A DNA stretch of 64,000 nt from Streptomyces sp. 3214.6 (GTDB taxonomy: Bacteria; Actinomycetota; Actinomycetes; Streptomycetales; Streptomycetaceae). Position 1 is the first letter of the stretch; every line of letters starts with the position of its first letter. The notes below the pieces were generated by a model. That model was given only the letters and a program-made list of their open reading frames with translations, made no database searches and was not told the DNA's origin. Location of the stretch: positions 1,798,001 to 1,862,000 of the forward strand of contig NZ_LT670819.1 of assembly GCF_900129855.1 (NCBI RefSeq), given 5' to 3'. A program made the position numbers and the translations under genes. Shown here piece after piece: positions 1 through 8,803 of the stretch.

Positions 1-1
1 C

Positions 2-619
2 GTCGACGCCCGCCTCGCCCGGATCAGGAAGGCACTGTCGGTCATCCCCGGCGTCCACGTCGTCGGCGAGAAGTTCGCCGGACACGCTGTACACGACACC
101 GCCCGAGATCAGAACGCCCAGGTCCAGGCGGGCATCCCCAGCCTGGACCTGATGCGGGCACTGTCCTGGTACAGCGGCGAGGGAGGCGGCCATCTCGACT
201 TCTCCACCGTCTCACCCCTGCGCGGGGAGGACGTCGTACGGGTGCATGCCCTGCTGGACGACCAGCTGAGCGGCAGCGGGCTGGACTACGACCCCGCCAT
301 GATCCTGGGCCAGCGGCACATCACCAACGTCGCCCAGCTCTACTTCAACCCCTGCGACGAGAAGCAGACCGGCGACGCCTACCGGCTCTACCCCGAACTG
401 GTCCGCGCCCTCGCCGGGGCCGGCTACGGCGTCTACCGCACGCACGTCGACTTCATGGACGCCGTCGCCGACACCTTCGACTTCGGCGATCACGCGCTGC
501 GCCGCTTCAACGAGCGACTCAAGGACGCGCTCGACCCACACGGCATTCTCTCCCCCGGCAAGCAGGGCGTCTGGCCTTCCGGACTGCGCCACCTGCGCGA
601 CGTGTCGCCCAGCCGCTGA
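2..619 (+). CDS. FAD-linked oxidase, C-terminal part (5' end outside window)
   Basis: The reading frame is open from base 2, so the gene starts upstream of the window. About 205 C-terminal residues are visible. They match the C-terminal half of the flavoprotein at 5457-7067: both carry a GGHLD(F/Y)S segment, a GYGVYRTH segment followed by a DAVADTFDFG run, and an SPGKQG segment near the end. That family (vanillyl-alcohol oxidase / 4-cresol dehydrogenase flavoprotein, PCMH fold) oxidises para-substituted phenols. The visible part is the cap/substrate domain, so the FAD-binding half is not seen. It sits 73 bp upstream of an ABC importer on the same strand, which suggests uptake coupled to oxidation of an aromatic compound. 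The substrate is inferred only from the family. Confidence 0.85.
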   Translation, partial: VDARLARIRKALSVIPGVHVVGEKFAGHAVHDTARDQNAQVQAGIPSLDLMRALSWYSGEGGGHLDFSTVSPLRGEDVVRVHALLDDQLSGSGLDYDPAMILGQRHITNVAQLYFNPCDEKQTGDAYRLYPELVRALAGAGYGVYRTHVDFMDAVADTFDFGDHALRRFNERLKDALDPHGILSPGKQGVWPSGLRHLRDVSPSR

Positions 620-692
620 CCCGCTTCCGCCCGCGCGCCCTTCCTCCCTTCCCCTTCGCCCCAGTCGACCACCGTGAGCAACGGAGCCCATT

Positions 693-2024
693 GTGAAGAC
701 CAACGGCAATCGCCCGCACAGATCCACGAGCACCCGCGTGCTCACCGTCGCCGCCTGCGCACCCCTCCTGGCCCTGCTGGCCACCGGCTGCGCCTCCACC
801 GGCACCGACGCCGCCGCGGCCTCCTCCGCGAAGCCGTCCAAGGCCTCCAAGTGCGGCCTCGGCAACGGCAAGACGGCCACCGGGCCGGCCATCAAGCTCG
901 GTGCCATCGTCTCTGACACCCCCGGGCTGAGCTTCACCGACGTCACCGACATGGCGAACGCGTACTTCTCCTGCGTCAACGCCAACGGCGGCATCAACGG
1001 CCGCCCCGTGAAACTCGTCGTGGAAAAGGACGCGCTCGACCCGCAGTTGACCGCGTCCCTGGCGACCAAGCTGATCGACACCGAGAAGATCGTCGGCTTC
1101 ACCGCCAGCAGCAGCGTCCTGGACTGCTCGGTCAACGCCAAGACCTACGAGACGAAGGCCGTCTACGGCATCGACGCGGGCCTCGCCCTCGACTGCTTCA
1201 ACTCCCCCGCCATCGCGCCGGTCAACGTCGGCGCAAGTTACAGCGCGCTGGCCACCGCCCAGTACCTGCTCGACAAGGGCGCCAAGAAGCTGGTCGTCTT
1301 CACCAGCAACACACCCGGCTCCAACGCCATCAACGCCAGCATCAAGGAGCTCGGCAAGAAGGCCGGCGTCCCGGTCACCGCCTGGGTGGAGAACGTCCCG
1401 GTCGCCGACGCCAACGGGCTCGCGCTCAAGGCCGCCCAGGCCGCGGGCGCCGGCGGCGGTGTCGTGGTGAACCTCAACGCGGGTGAGGCTCTGAAGGTGT
1501 TCAAGGCAATCGAGCAGCAGGGACTGATCGACCAGGCCATATGGGGCTGCCCGGCGGGCTGCAACGACCAGTCCATGCTCCAGCAACTGGGCAGCGCCTG
1601 GGACGGCAAGCTCGGTGTCAACGCCGAGATGAACCTGGCCAGCTCGCCCGGTCCGGACAACCAGCTCTATCTCCAGCTGCGCCGGAAGTACGCCCCGAAG
1701 ACCCAGCTCGGAAACTTCGGCCAGCTCGGCTTCACCGCCGCACGGATCGCCGTCCAGGCGCTGCTGAGCATCAAGTCCGGCGACTACACCACCGCCACCG
1801 TGGGCGCGGCGTTCAAGGGTGTCAAGGACTACCGGTCCGACCTGTACTGCAAGCCCTGGTACTTCGGCACCCAGGCGTTCCACACCGCCAACAACACCAC
1901 CCGGACCATCACTCCGAAGAGCGGTCAGTGGACGCAGACCCAGGACTGCTCCGAGATGCCCGCCCTCCCGAACAACAACTTCGCCAAGATCCGCGCATAC
2001 GAGAAGCAGATCGGTCTCGGCTGA
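693..2024 (+). CDS. ABC transporter substrate-binding lipoprotein (branched-chain amino acid type)
   Basis: This is a 443-residue extracytoplasmic solute receptor of the Peripla_BP_6 (LivJ/LivK-like) family. The N-terminus has a basic start, a hydrophobic run and a lipobox LLATGC with the acceptor Cys near residue 33, so it should be a lipoprotein outside the membrane. The GTG start at 693 is chosen because a GGAG ribosome-binding site lies 7 bases upstream and the signal peptide begins directly after it. It is the first gene of a five-gene importer set (receptor, two permeases, two ATPases) followed directly by a flavoprotein oxidase. In catabolic clusters this receptor class often binds aromatic acids or amides rather than leucine, so the ligand is open. 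Confidence 0.9.
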   Translation: MKTNGNRPHRSTSTRVLTVAACAPLLALLATGCASTGTDAAAASSAKPSKASKCGLGNGKTATGPAIKLGAIVSDTPGLSFTDVTDMANAYFSCVNANGGINGRPVKLVVEKDALDPQLTASLATKLIDTEKIVGFTASSSVLDCSVNAKTYETKAVYGIDAGLALDCFNSPAIAPVNVGASYSALATAQYLLDKGAKKLVVFTSNTPGSNAINASIKELGKKAGVPVTAWVENVPVADANGLALKAAQAAGAGGGVVVNLNAGEALKVFKAIEQQGLIDQAIWGCPAGCNDQSMLQQLGSAWDGKLGVNAEMNLASSPGPDNQLYLQLRRKYAPKTQLGNFGQLGFTAARIAVQALLSIKSGDYTTATVGAAFKGVKDYRSDLYCKPWYFGTQAFHTANNTTRTITPKSGQWTQTQDCSEMPALPNNNFAKIRAYEKQIGLG

Positions 2025-2057
2025 CCGCCGGCGGCTGATCGGAACCGGACGTCTCCC

Positions 2058-2927
2058 ATGCCAAGCCTTCTGCCCTTCCTCGTTCTCGGACTGGCTCTCG
2101 GTGGTGTGTTCTCGCTCTCCGGCGTCGGCATCGTGGTGCTGTACCGCACCACCGGAGTGCTCTATCTGGCGGGCGGAGCGGTCGGCGCCGTCGGTGCCTT
2201 CACCGCCTGCTCCTTGGCCACCACCGCGGGCCTGTCCGTCTGGCCCGCGGCCGCACTCGGCGTGGCGCTGTCGGCGGCGATCACCCTGGTGTACGGCCTG
2301 CTCCTCGGTCCCCGGCTCGCTCAGCGCGAACCGCTGGTCAAGGCCGCGGCCACGCTCGGTCTGACGCTCGTCCTGCTGGGCACCATGTCCTGGATCTGGG
2401 GCGCGCAGACCTACTCCCTCTCCCTGCCCACGACCGCCTGGGGCATCGTCCTCGGCACCGTCCACGTCAACGGCACCCAGCTGATCAGCCTGGCGCTCGG
2501 CCTGCTGCTCACCGCCGTCACCGCGCAGTTCCTGGACCGCACGGCGCTGGGCACGGCGATGCGCGCGCTGGCCGACGACCGGGAGAGCAGCGCGCTGCTG
2601 GGCGTACCGGTACGCCGGGTGGAGGCGGCCGCCTGGCTGGGTTCCGGCGTCGTCTTCGGCGTGGCGGGGATCGTGCTGTCCAACCTGGTCGGCCTCGACA
2701 TCACCGGGCTGACGTTCCTGATCATCTCCGGGCTGGCCGCCGCCCTCGTCGGACGGCTGGAGTCGCTGTGGACCACGCTGGCTGCCGGCCTCGTCATCGG
2801 GGTCGCCCAGTCCCTGCTCACTCCCGTGGCGAGCCTGTCCTCCTACCGGTCCATGACGCCGTTCCTGGTGGCGATAGCGGTCGTGCTGGTCATGGCCGTC
2901 CGCCGCCCGTCACAGACAAGGGTCTGA
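2058..2927 (+). CDS. ABC transporter permease, LivH type
   Basis: A 289-residue, very hydrophobic inner-membrane protein with about eight membrane segments and the LivH-family C-terminal region. That region includes a TGLTFLIISGLAAALVGR stretch near residue 220, corresponding to the ATPase-contact region. It forms the membrane channel together with the next gene. It begins 34 bp after the receptor gene and ends 3 bp before the second permease, consistent with one transcript. The assignment to the branched-chain amino acid importer class is firm; the substrate is unknown. Confidence 0.9.
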   Translation: MPSLLPFLVLGLALGGVFSLSGVGIVVLYRTTGVLYLAGGAVGAVGAFTACSLATTAGLSVWPAAALGVALSAAITLVYGLLLGPRLAQREPLVKAAATLGLTLVLLGTMSWIWGAQTYSLSLPTTAWGIVLGTVHVNGTQLISLALGLLLTAVTAQFLDRTALGTAMRALADDRESSALLGVPVRRVEAAAWLGSGVVFGVAGIVLSNLVGLDITGLTFLIISGLAAALVGRLESLWTTLAAGLVIGVAQSLLTPVASLSSYRSMTPFLVAIAVVLVMAVRRPSQTRV

Positions 2928-2930
2928 CGA

Positions 2931-4001
2931 ATGAACGTCCTCGAAGACGCGCACCGCGCCACCGCACCGGACCATGCGCGGCACCCGACGGCGGCCATCG
3001 GGCACAGGCTGCGGCAGCCCCTGTCGGCGGCGGCCTGGCCGGCCGCTGTGGCGGCGGCCGCGCTCCTGCTGCCGCTGTTCACCAGCGCGTACTGGATCCA
3101 GGTCCTCACCGCCGCGGCGGTGTTCTCGGTCGCGGCCCTGGGTCTGAGCGTGCTGTACGGGCGGGTCGGGCTGATCTCACTGGGCCAGATCGCGATGCTC
3201 GCAGTCGGCGGCTGGACCGCGCAGCGGCTGGGCCAGACCGGCGCGTTGCCGTTCTGGCTGGTAGTGCTGGCCACCGGTGTGGTGACCGGACTGATCGGAA
3301 TCGTCATCGGGCTCCCCGCCCTGCGGCTGTCCGGCCTGTACCTGGCCCTGATCACCCTCATGCTGGCCGCTGCGGTCACCATCGTGCTGACCAACACCAA
3401 CTTCCCCAACGGCGGACCCGGCTTCCTCGGCTACGACCCCGTGAAATCCGGCACCGTGCCGCTGGCCCGGCCCGCCGTCGCCGCCGGCGACACCGCGTAC
3501 TTCCGCTACACGGTCGTGGTCTGTGCCCTGATGTTCCTGCTGGCCATCGTCCATACCCGGGGCAGGCCGGGCAGGGCCTGGGCGGCGATCCGGCAGAGCG
3601 AGCACGCGGCGGTGGCCGCCGGGATCAACGTCACCCTGTACAAGCTGTGGGCCTTCGCCCTGGCGTGCTTCATGACCGGTGTGGCCGGGGCCCTGCTGGC
3701 GGCCAGCGCGGGCGGGCTGACGGTCTACCAGTTCCCCCCGCAGGAGTCGATCACTCTGCTGGCCGCCCTGCTGATGGCGGGCATGTACCACTTCGCCGGA
3801 GCCGTCGTGGCAGGGCTGATGCTGAAGGCGATGCCCGCCCTGCTCGACACCTGGGGGGTCAGCGGCAACGTCCTGCTGATCGTCTTCGGGGTGGGCCTCG
3901 TGCAGACACTGGTCACCTCGCCGGAGGGCATCGCCGGCCAGATGAGCCGGGACCTGGCCCGGCTGGGCGCCCGGGTCCGGATGCGGAGGACCACGTCATG
4001 A
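2931..4001 (+). CDS. ABC transporter permease, LivM type
   Basis: A 356-residue polytopic membrane protein, the LivM-type partner of the preceding permease. It has a short cytoplasmic N-terminus of about 40 residues, then about nine to ten hydrophobic segments. The conserved cytoplasmic loop RGRPGRAWAAIRQSEHAA is seen near residues 207-224; in this family it is the coupling element that contacts the ATPases. Its stop codon overlaps the start of the next gene (ATGA at 3998-4001), so translation is probably coupled. Confidence 0.9.
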   Translation: MNVLEDAHRATAPDHARHPTAAIGHRLRQPLSAAAWPAAVAAAALLLPLFTSAYWIQVLTAAAVFSVAALGLSVLYGRVGLISLGQIAMLAVGGWTAQRLGQTGALPFWLVVLATGVVTGLIGIVIGLPALRLSGLYLALITLMLAAAVTIVLTNTNFPNGGPGFLGYDPVKSGTVPLARPAVAAGDTAYFRYTVVVCALMFLLAIVHTRGRPGRAWAAIRQSEHAAVAAGINVTLYKLWAFALACFMTGVAGALLAASAGGLTVYQFPPQESITLLAALLMAGMYHFAGAVVAGLMLKAMPALLDTWGVSGNVLLIVFGVGLVQTLVTSPEGIAGQMSRDLARLGARVRMRRTTS

Positions 4002-4714
4002 TCGAGATCAGGGAGTTGACCGTACGCTTCGGCGGCGTCACCCCCATCCAGGCCATGGATCTGACGCTGCCCGGCGGCGCCTGCGGCCTGATCGGCCCCA
4101 ACGGCGCCGGCAAGACCACCTTCTTCAACGTACTCAGCGGCTTCGTCACCCCGGCGACGGGCCGCGTCCTGGCATTCGGTGACGACCTGCTGGCCCTGCC
4201 GGGCCACCGCCGAGCCCGCTGGGGGCTGCGCCGCACCTTCCAGACCGAGCAGGCGATCGAGCAACTGTCGGTGTACGACAACGTGGCCATGGTCCACGAG
4301 CACACCGGGGGCCACCGCCGCGACCGCCACCGCGACGTGCTCACCGCCCTGGACTTCGTCGGCCTTTCCGTCAGCCCCACGGCCCCGGTCGGCGCCCTGG
4401 GCGCGGGGGAACGACGGCTGGTCGAGCTCGCCCGTGCGGTCGTCGGCCGCCCCCGCGTGGTCCTGCTCGACGAGCCCGCCGCGGGACTGCCGGACGAGGA
4501 GACGGGCCGGATCGGTGCCGTGATCCGCCGCATCCCGGCGGAGCTGGACGCCATGACCGTACTGGTCGACCACGACATGAGCCTGGTGTCTGCCTGCTGC
4601 GACGTCACCGCCGTGCTCGACTTCGGCCGGCTCATCGCCGCCGGTCCCACCCAGGAGGTCCTGCGCGACGAGCATGTCGTGCGCGCCTACCTCGGTACCG
4701 AGGAGGTCGCATGA
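3998..4714 (+). CDS. ABC transporter ATP-binding protein, LivG type
   Basis: A 238-residue cytoplasmic ATPase. Walker A is GPNGAGKTT near residue 36. The signature region reads LGAGERRLVELARA, so the usual LSGGE is LGAGE. Walker B with the catalytic Glu is VVLLDEPAAGL. The open frame extends far upstream, but ATG 3998 is the start because it overlaps the previous stop (ATGA) and begins exactly at the conserved first beta-strand. It energises import together with the LivF-type ATPase that follows, whose start again overlaps its stop (ATGA at 4711). Confidence 0.88.
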   Translation: MIEIRELTVRFGGVTPIQAMDLTLPGGACGLIGPNGAGKTTFFNVLSGFVTPATGRVLAFGDDLLALPGHRRARWGLRRTFQTEQAIEQLSVYDNVAMVHEHTGGHRRDRHRDVLTALDFVGLSVSPTAPVGALGAGERRLVELARAVVGRPRVVLLDEPAAGLPDEETGRIGAVIRRIPAELDAMTVLVDHDMSLVSACCDVTAVLDFGRLIAAGPTQEVLRDEHVVRAYLGTEEVA

Positions 4715-5460
4715 CCGTCACCACCGCGCCCGCGCTGCACGTCGAAGAGCTCCGTGTCGCACGCGGAACCCGGACCGTGCTGCACGACGTACGTCTCGAC
4801 ATCCCCGCCGGAGAGGTCACCGCTCTCCTCGGCCCCAACGGCGCGGGCAAGTCCACCCTGGTCCTCGCGCTGGGCGGCATCCTGCGCCCCACCGGCGGGC
4901 GCCTCCTGCTCGGCGAGCGCGAGCTGACGGGACGCCGGCCCGAGAAGGTGCGGGCGGCCGGGGTGGCAGTCGTACCCGAAGGACGGCGGCTGCTGCCCAG
5001 CCTGACCGTCCGTGACAACCTGCACGCCGCGGTCTACTCCCTCGGCCGCGAGGCCCGCCGGACCGGAGTCGAGTACGCGCTGGAGCTCTTCCCCGAGCTG
5101 AGGCAACGCTGGCACACCCCCGCCCGTGCCCTGTCCGGCGGGCAGCAGCAGATGGTCGTCCTGGCCCAGGCACTCGCCTCCCGGCCGTCCGTGCTGGTCG
5201 TGGACGAGCTGTCGCTGGGCCTGGCGCCGGTCGTGGTCAAGCGTCTGATGCCGGTCCTGGCCGACGTCGCCGCCGCCGGCACGGCCGTCCTGCTCATCGA
5301 GCAGTTCGCACACGTCGCCCTCGCCCTGGCCACCACCGCCCACATCCTGGAGGGCGGCCGCATCCGCTTCAGCGGCACGGCACAGGAGCTCAAGGACAAC
5401 CCCGAGAAGCTGAGCGCCGCGTACCTGCTGCGCACGAATGCCGAGGACTCCCCGTCATGA
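4711..5460 (+). CDS. ABC transporter ATP-binding protein, LivF type
   Basis: A 249-residue ATPase with Walker A GPNGAGKST near residue 42, signature LSGGQQQMVVLAQAL, and a Walker B region in which VVDELSLGLAP replaces the more usual DEPS. LivF proteins typically keep the SLGLAP stretch seen here. It pairs with the LivG-type ATPase upstream. The last codons overlap the start of the flavoprotein oxidase gene (ATGA at 5457), which ties the oxidase to the transporter transcript. Confidence 0.9.
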   Translation: MTVTTAPALHVEELRVARGTRTVLHDVRLDIPAGEVTALLGPNGAGKSTLVLALGGILRPTGGRLLLGERELTGRRPEKVRAAGVAVVPEGRRLLPSLTVRDNLHAAVYSLGREARRTGVEYALELFPELRQRWHTPARALSGGQQQMVVLAQALASRPSVLVVDELSLGLAPVVVKRLMPVLADVAAAGTAVLLIEQFAHVALALATTAHILEGGRIRFSGTAQELKDNPEKLSAAYLLRTNAEDSPS

Positions 5461-7067
5461 CCCGACCGCCCCTCTCCGCCGACGCTCTGGCCGCTCTCTC
5501 CGCCGCCCTCGGCCCGGAGCATGTCCTGCACCGCCCCGAGGACCTGCTGCCGTACCGCGATCCCTACGCCCACGCCTCCTGGCAGGAGCACATCCCCTCC
5601 GCTGTCGTCTCGCCCGCCACCGTCGAGGAGGTCCAGGCCGTCGTCCGGATCGCCGGCGAACACAGCCTGCCGCTGTGGACGTTCTCCCAGGGCCGCAACA
5701 ACGGATACGGCGGTCCGGCCCCGGCCACCACCGGCTCGGTCTCGGTCAGCCTGCGTCGCATGAACCGCATCCTGGAACTGGACGAAGACCTCGCGTACTG
5801 CGTGGTCGAGCCCGGTGTGCGCTTCTTCGACCTCTTCGAGGAGATCCGGCGGCGCGGCCTCGCCCTGTGGCCCTCCATCCCCGACCTCGGCTGGGGCAGC
5901 GTCATCGGCAACTGCCTCGATCACGGCGTCGGCTTCACCCCGCTCGGCGACCACCCCGGCCGCCAGAGCGGCATGGAGGTCGTCCTCGCTGACGGCTCCC
6001 TGCTGCGTACCGGCATGGGCGCCATGGAGGGCAACCCGTCCTGGCCCGTCCGCAAGCCCGGCTTCGGTCCGTCGGCCGACGGGATGTTCATGCAGTCCAA
6101 CTACGGCATCGTCACCAAGATGGGCTGCTGGCTCGTACCGCAGCCCGAGGTGTACATGTCCTGCGACGTGCGGGTCGATCGCGAGGAGGACATCGTCGCC
6201 CTCGTCGACACCGTCCGCCCGCTGCTCCTGGACCGCACCATCCCCAACTACCCCATCGCGTACAACACGATGCTCGTCGGCGGCGCGCTCAGCGGTGTGC
6301 CCCGCGAGTACTGGTACCGGGGAGAGGGCGCGCTTCCGGAGGAGGCCATCGACCGTATAGCCCGCGAGACGGACACGGGCCGCTGGTACATGCGCTTCGC
6401 CCTGTACGGCCACGCGGAAATCGTGGAGCAGCAGTACGAGATCTGCCGCCGCGCCTTCGAGGCCATCCCCGGCGCCCGCCTCACCGCTCGCGCATACGAC
6501 GGCGCCACCGCCGTCGACCGGCTCACGGCGCCCGTCGAACCCATCCCGGACGGCCCGGCCGCCGCCCTGCCGCGCATCCGGCACCAGTCCGACACCACCC
6601 AGGCCGGCGTCCCCACGCTCGACCTGTTGGACAACCTCAGCTGGGACGAACACGGCGTGGGCGGCCACCTCGACTACTCCCCCGTCGCCCCGCTCACCGG
6701 CGAGGAGGCGCTGGAGCAGAACCGCTGGCTGCGCTCCGCCCTCGCGGCAGAAGGCCTGGACTACGCCACCTCCCTGATGCTCACCCCGCGCGCCTTCGTC
6801 AACATCACCTCGTTGTGGTTCAACACGGCCGACGCGGCGCAGACCCGGCACGCGTACGACGTGATCGGCCGGCTCATCCCGGAAGGCGCCCGCCGCGGCT
6901 ACGGCGTCTACCGCACACACCTGCGCCACATGGATGCCGTCGCCGACACCTTCGACTTCGGCGGCCACGCCCAGCGACGCTTCAACGAAGCCGTCAAGGA
7001 CTGCCTCGACCCGCAGGGCATCTTCTCGCCCGGCAAGCAGGGGATCAGGGCGCGGGCGCTGCGCTGA
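5457..7067 (+). CDS. FAD-linked oxidase, vanillyl-alcohol oxidase / 4-cresol dehydrogenase family
   Basis: A 536-residue protein with an N-terminal PCMH-type FAD-binding domain. The stretches SQGRNNGYGG, CVVEPGVRFFDL and DLGWGSVIGN lie around residues 80-150, then GVGFTPLGDHPGRQSGMEVV and MFMQSNYGIVTKMG. A C-terminal substrate domain follows. The family oxidises p-substituted phenols such as vanillyl alcohol, eugenol or p-cresol. It is a paralogue of the truncated gene at the window start. The gene overlaps the ATPase gene upstream (ATGA), so it belongs to the importer operon. Its TGA stop uses the first base of the adjacent IS1182 end as its last base, so the native C-terminus may have been altered; it is about 10 residues shorter than the paralogue. 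Confidence 0.88.
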   Translation: MTRPPLSADALAALSAALGPEHVLHRPEDLLPYRDPYAHASWQEHIPSAVVSPATVEEVQAVVRIAGEHSLPLWTFSQGRNNGYGGPAPATTGSVSVSLRRMNRILELDEDLAYCVVEPGVRFFDLFEEIRRRGLALWPSIPDLGWGSVIGNCLDHGVGFTPLGDHPGRQSGMEVVLADGSLLRTGMGAMEGNPSWPVRKPGFGPSADGMFMQSNYGIVTKMGCWLVPQPEVYMSCDVRVDREEDIVALVDTVRPLLLDRTIPNYPIAYNTMLVGGALSGVPREYWYRGEGALPEEAIDRIARETDTGRWYMRFALYGHAEIVEQQYEICRRAFEAIPGARLTARAYDGATAVDRLTAPVEPIPDGPAAALPRIRHQSDTTQAGVPTLDLLDNLSWDEHGVGGHLDYSPVAPLTGEEALEQNRWLRSALAAEGLDYATSLMLTPRAFVNITSLWFNTADAAQTRHAYDVIGRLIPEGARRGYGVYRTHLRHMDAVADTFDFGGHAQRRFNEAVKDCLDPQGIFSPGKQGIRARALR

Positions 7068-8075
7068 GCTTGACTCTGTCGGGGATCGTGGAGTCGCTGG
7101 GGGTCAACTGCCGAGAGTTCGCCAGGACTTCAGCCGGGGGATCTCACGCTGGTCGAGGTAGTCCTGGAAGGCAGTCGGTGGGCGAGACGTCGGGGGTTCC
7201 TCGGTCGGTGACAGTCCGCTGAGGCGCTCGATGTTCACGGCGATGGCCGTCAGGACGTGCTGGATGTGGTCTCTTCCTTGTCCTCGGTAACGGCAGCGGC
7301 GCATGCCGTGTCCGTGGGCGAACTCGTTGACCGTGCTCTCCACTCCGGAGCGGGCCGCGTAGCGGGCCTTCCACTCGGGTGTCTGCTGTTCCGTGCGGAC
7401 GCGGAGTTGCGGGTCGCGGAGCTCTCGCGGGGGAAAACCCACGGTGCGGACGTTGTCGGCGGTGCTGGTGCACTGGGCGCGGACCGGGCAGGGGCGGCAC
7501 TGGGTCTTGGTGAACCGGGCCACGATCAGCGGGGCCGCGGTGGGCGAGGACGTCGGGTAGGGGCCGTGCCAGCCCGCGCTGACCTGTCCCTGGGGGCAGG
7601 TGACCTGCTGATTGTCGTAGTCGATGTGGAAGTCGTCCCGGGCGAAGCCCTCGTTTTGGCGGTGCTGGCGGGTGGGGTTGCTCTTCAGCGGGCCGGAGAC
7701 GGTGACCTGGTGTTCGCGGGCGGCTTGTTCCAGGTGGGGCAGGGAGGTGTAGCCGGCGTCGACCAGGTGCTCGGTGGGGAGCAGTCCGCGGCGGGCTAGG
7801 CGGGTATGGATGCCGGGTAGGACCTGGCTGTCGTGGGTGGTGGCCGCGGTGGTGGCCACGTCCGTGATCACGTTGGGGCGATCGGGAGCACAGGACTCGG
7901 TCAGATGGGCGGTGAACCCCTTCCAGCTGATGATGTGTCCGTGGCGTGCGTAGCGGGCCGAGGTGTCGTAGGGCGAGACAATCGCCCCGGAGGAGGGCGG
8001 CAGCCGGGGCCCGCCTTCCTTCTCGGCGGTGCGCCAGCACAGGCGGCCCGCGGCATCGCGGTGGTAGTTCTGCAC
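7067..8075 (-). mobile_element. IS1182-family element, truncated copy (right end retained)
   Basis: The segment is almost identical to the right-hand 1 kb of the complete IS1182 element at 28692-30536, in opposite orientation. Base 7067 begins the terminal inverted repeat (AGCTTGACTCTGTCGGGGAT...; one mismatch to the 29-base repeat of the complete copy). Identity stops abruptly at 8075, where IS5-type sequence begins. The left half of the element, including the transposase N-terminus, is missing, so this copy cannot move by itself. Confidence 0.85.
7104..8075 (-). pseudogene. IS1182-family transposase, C-terminal fragment
   Basis: This encodes the last 323 or so residues of a transposase that is 575 residues in the complete copy at 28773-30500. 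The fragment starts at the shared [14 protein letters not shown] segment and keeps the cysteine-rich [10 protein letters not shown] motif and the [12 protein letters not shown] segment. Only a handful of residues differ from the complete copy, so the two are recent relatives. The N-terminal half has been replaced by an IS5-family fragment at 8076. Confidence 0.88.
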
Positions 8076-8592
8076 GCCACGGCCGGAATCTTGTCCAACA
8101 GCGGCAGCAACTGGGTGACGTCGTTGCGATGTCCGCCGGTCAGCGACACTGCGAGCGGGATGCCCTGGCCGTCGGTGATGACGTGGTGTTTGCTGCCCGG
8201 GCGTGCGCGGTCGACCGGGCTGGGCCCGCTTTTGGGCCCCTGCGGGCGGCCCGGACGTGGGAGGAGTCGATCACCGCCCGGGACCAGTCCAGCTGGTTCT
8301 TCGAGCGCAGCTTGTTCAGCAGCAGCTGGTGCAGCTGGTCCCAGACGCCGGCCTCGTTCCAGGCGGCCAGCCGGCGCCAGCAGGTCATCTGCGAACCAAA
8401 ACCGAGCTCCTGCGGCAGGTACTCCCACTGGATGCCGGTGTGCAGCACGAACAGGATGCCGCACAGAGCCTGCCGGTCGGGCACCCGCGGCCGCCCCTCG
8501 ACCTGCTTGGGCGGTGGTGCCGGCAGCAACGGCTCGATCAGCGACCACAGTTCGTCCGACACGATCCACGGCCGCGACTGACGCTTCCCCAT
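8076..8592 (-). pseudogene. IS5-family transposase (two-frame orfA/orfB type), truncated
   Basis: The first frame starts at ATG 8592 with MGKRQSRPWIVSDELWSLIE and encodes the helix-turn-helix-like half, ending with the segment around [15 protein letters not shown]. The second frame (-1) continues with [16 protein letters not shown] and [20 protein letters not shown], then is cut at 8076. Many IS5 members of this group make the full transposase by -1 ribosomal frameshifting, so the change of frame is probably normal rather than a mutation. The loss of the C-terminal catalytic part makes it a remnant. Confidence 0.8.
8230..8236 (-). other. Candidate -1 ribosomal frameshift site of the IS5 transposase
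   Basis: Read on the minus strand, the bases are C CCA AAA in the phase of the upstream frame, which fits the X_XXY_YYZ slippery pattern. A one-base slip back turns GPKAGPARS into GPKSGPSPV and enters the conserved second half of the transposase. The site is seen directly; its use is inferred from known IS5 behaviour. Confidence 0.6.
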
Positions 8593-8803
8593 GCTCTCGC
8601 CAACGAGCGATCAAGCTGGCAGTCACATGATCAAACCGCTTTTGTCAGAGCCAGTTAGTCCACCCACGCCCGCCCGGCACGTACCTGCCCGCCAGAGCCC
8701 GGCTCGCAGGGGCGCGTTGGTCGGGGAAGCACTGTCAATCCACGGCAGGTGCGCGGATCCCATTCACATGCCAAGTCGCCTCAAGGGTGGGGCGGGGGCT
8801 TTC

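Larger units (their letters stand above)
8076..8652 (-). mobile_element. IS5-family element, truncated at its 3' part
   Basis: The segment holds the start of an IS5-family transposase reading leftwards. On its outer side is a likely terminal repeat GGCTCTGACAAAAGCGG, read on the minus strand from 8652 to 8636. The inner part is cut at 8075/8076, where IS1182 sequence begins. It is uncertain which element inserted into or deleted the other. The exact outer boundary is an estimate, because no second end remains for comparison. Confidence 0.65.

Noticed and set aside
519-2465. Long open frame (about 650 codons) on the minus strand
   Set aside because: It is antisense to the receptor and permease genes, low-complexity in Gly/Val/Arg/Glu, without family resemblance or a ribosome-binding site. 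It is a by-product of high GC content.
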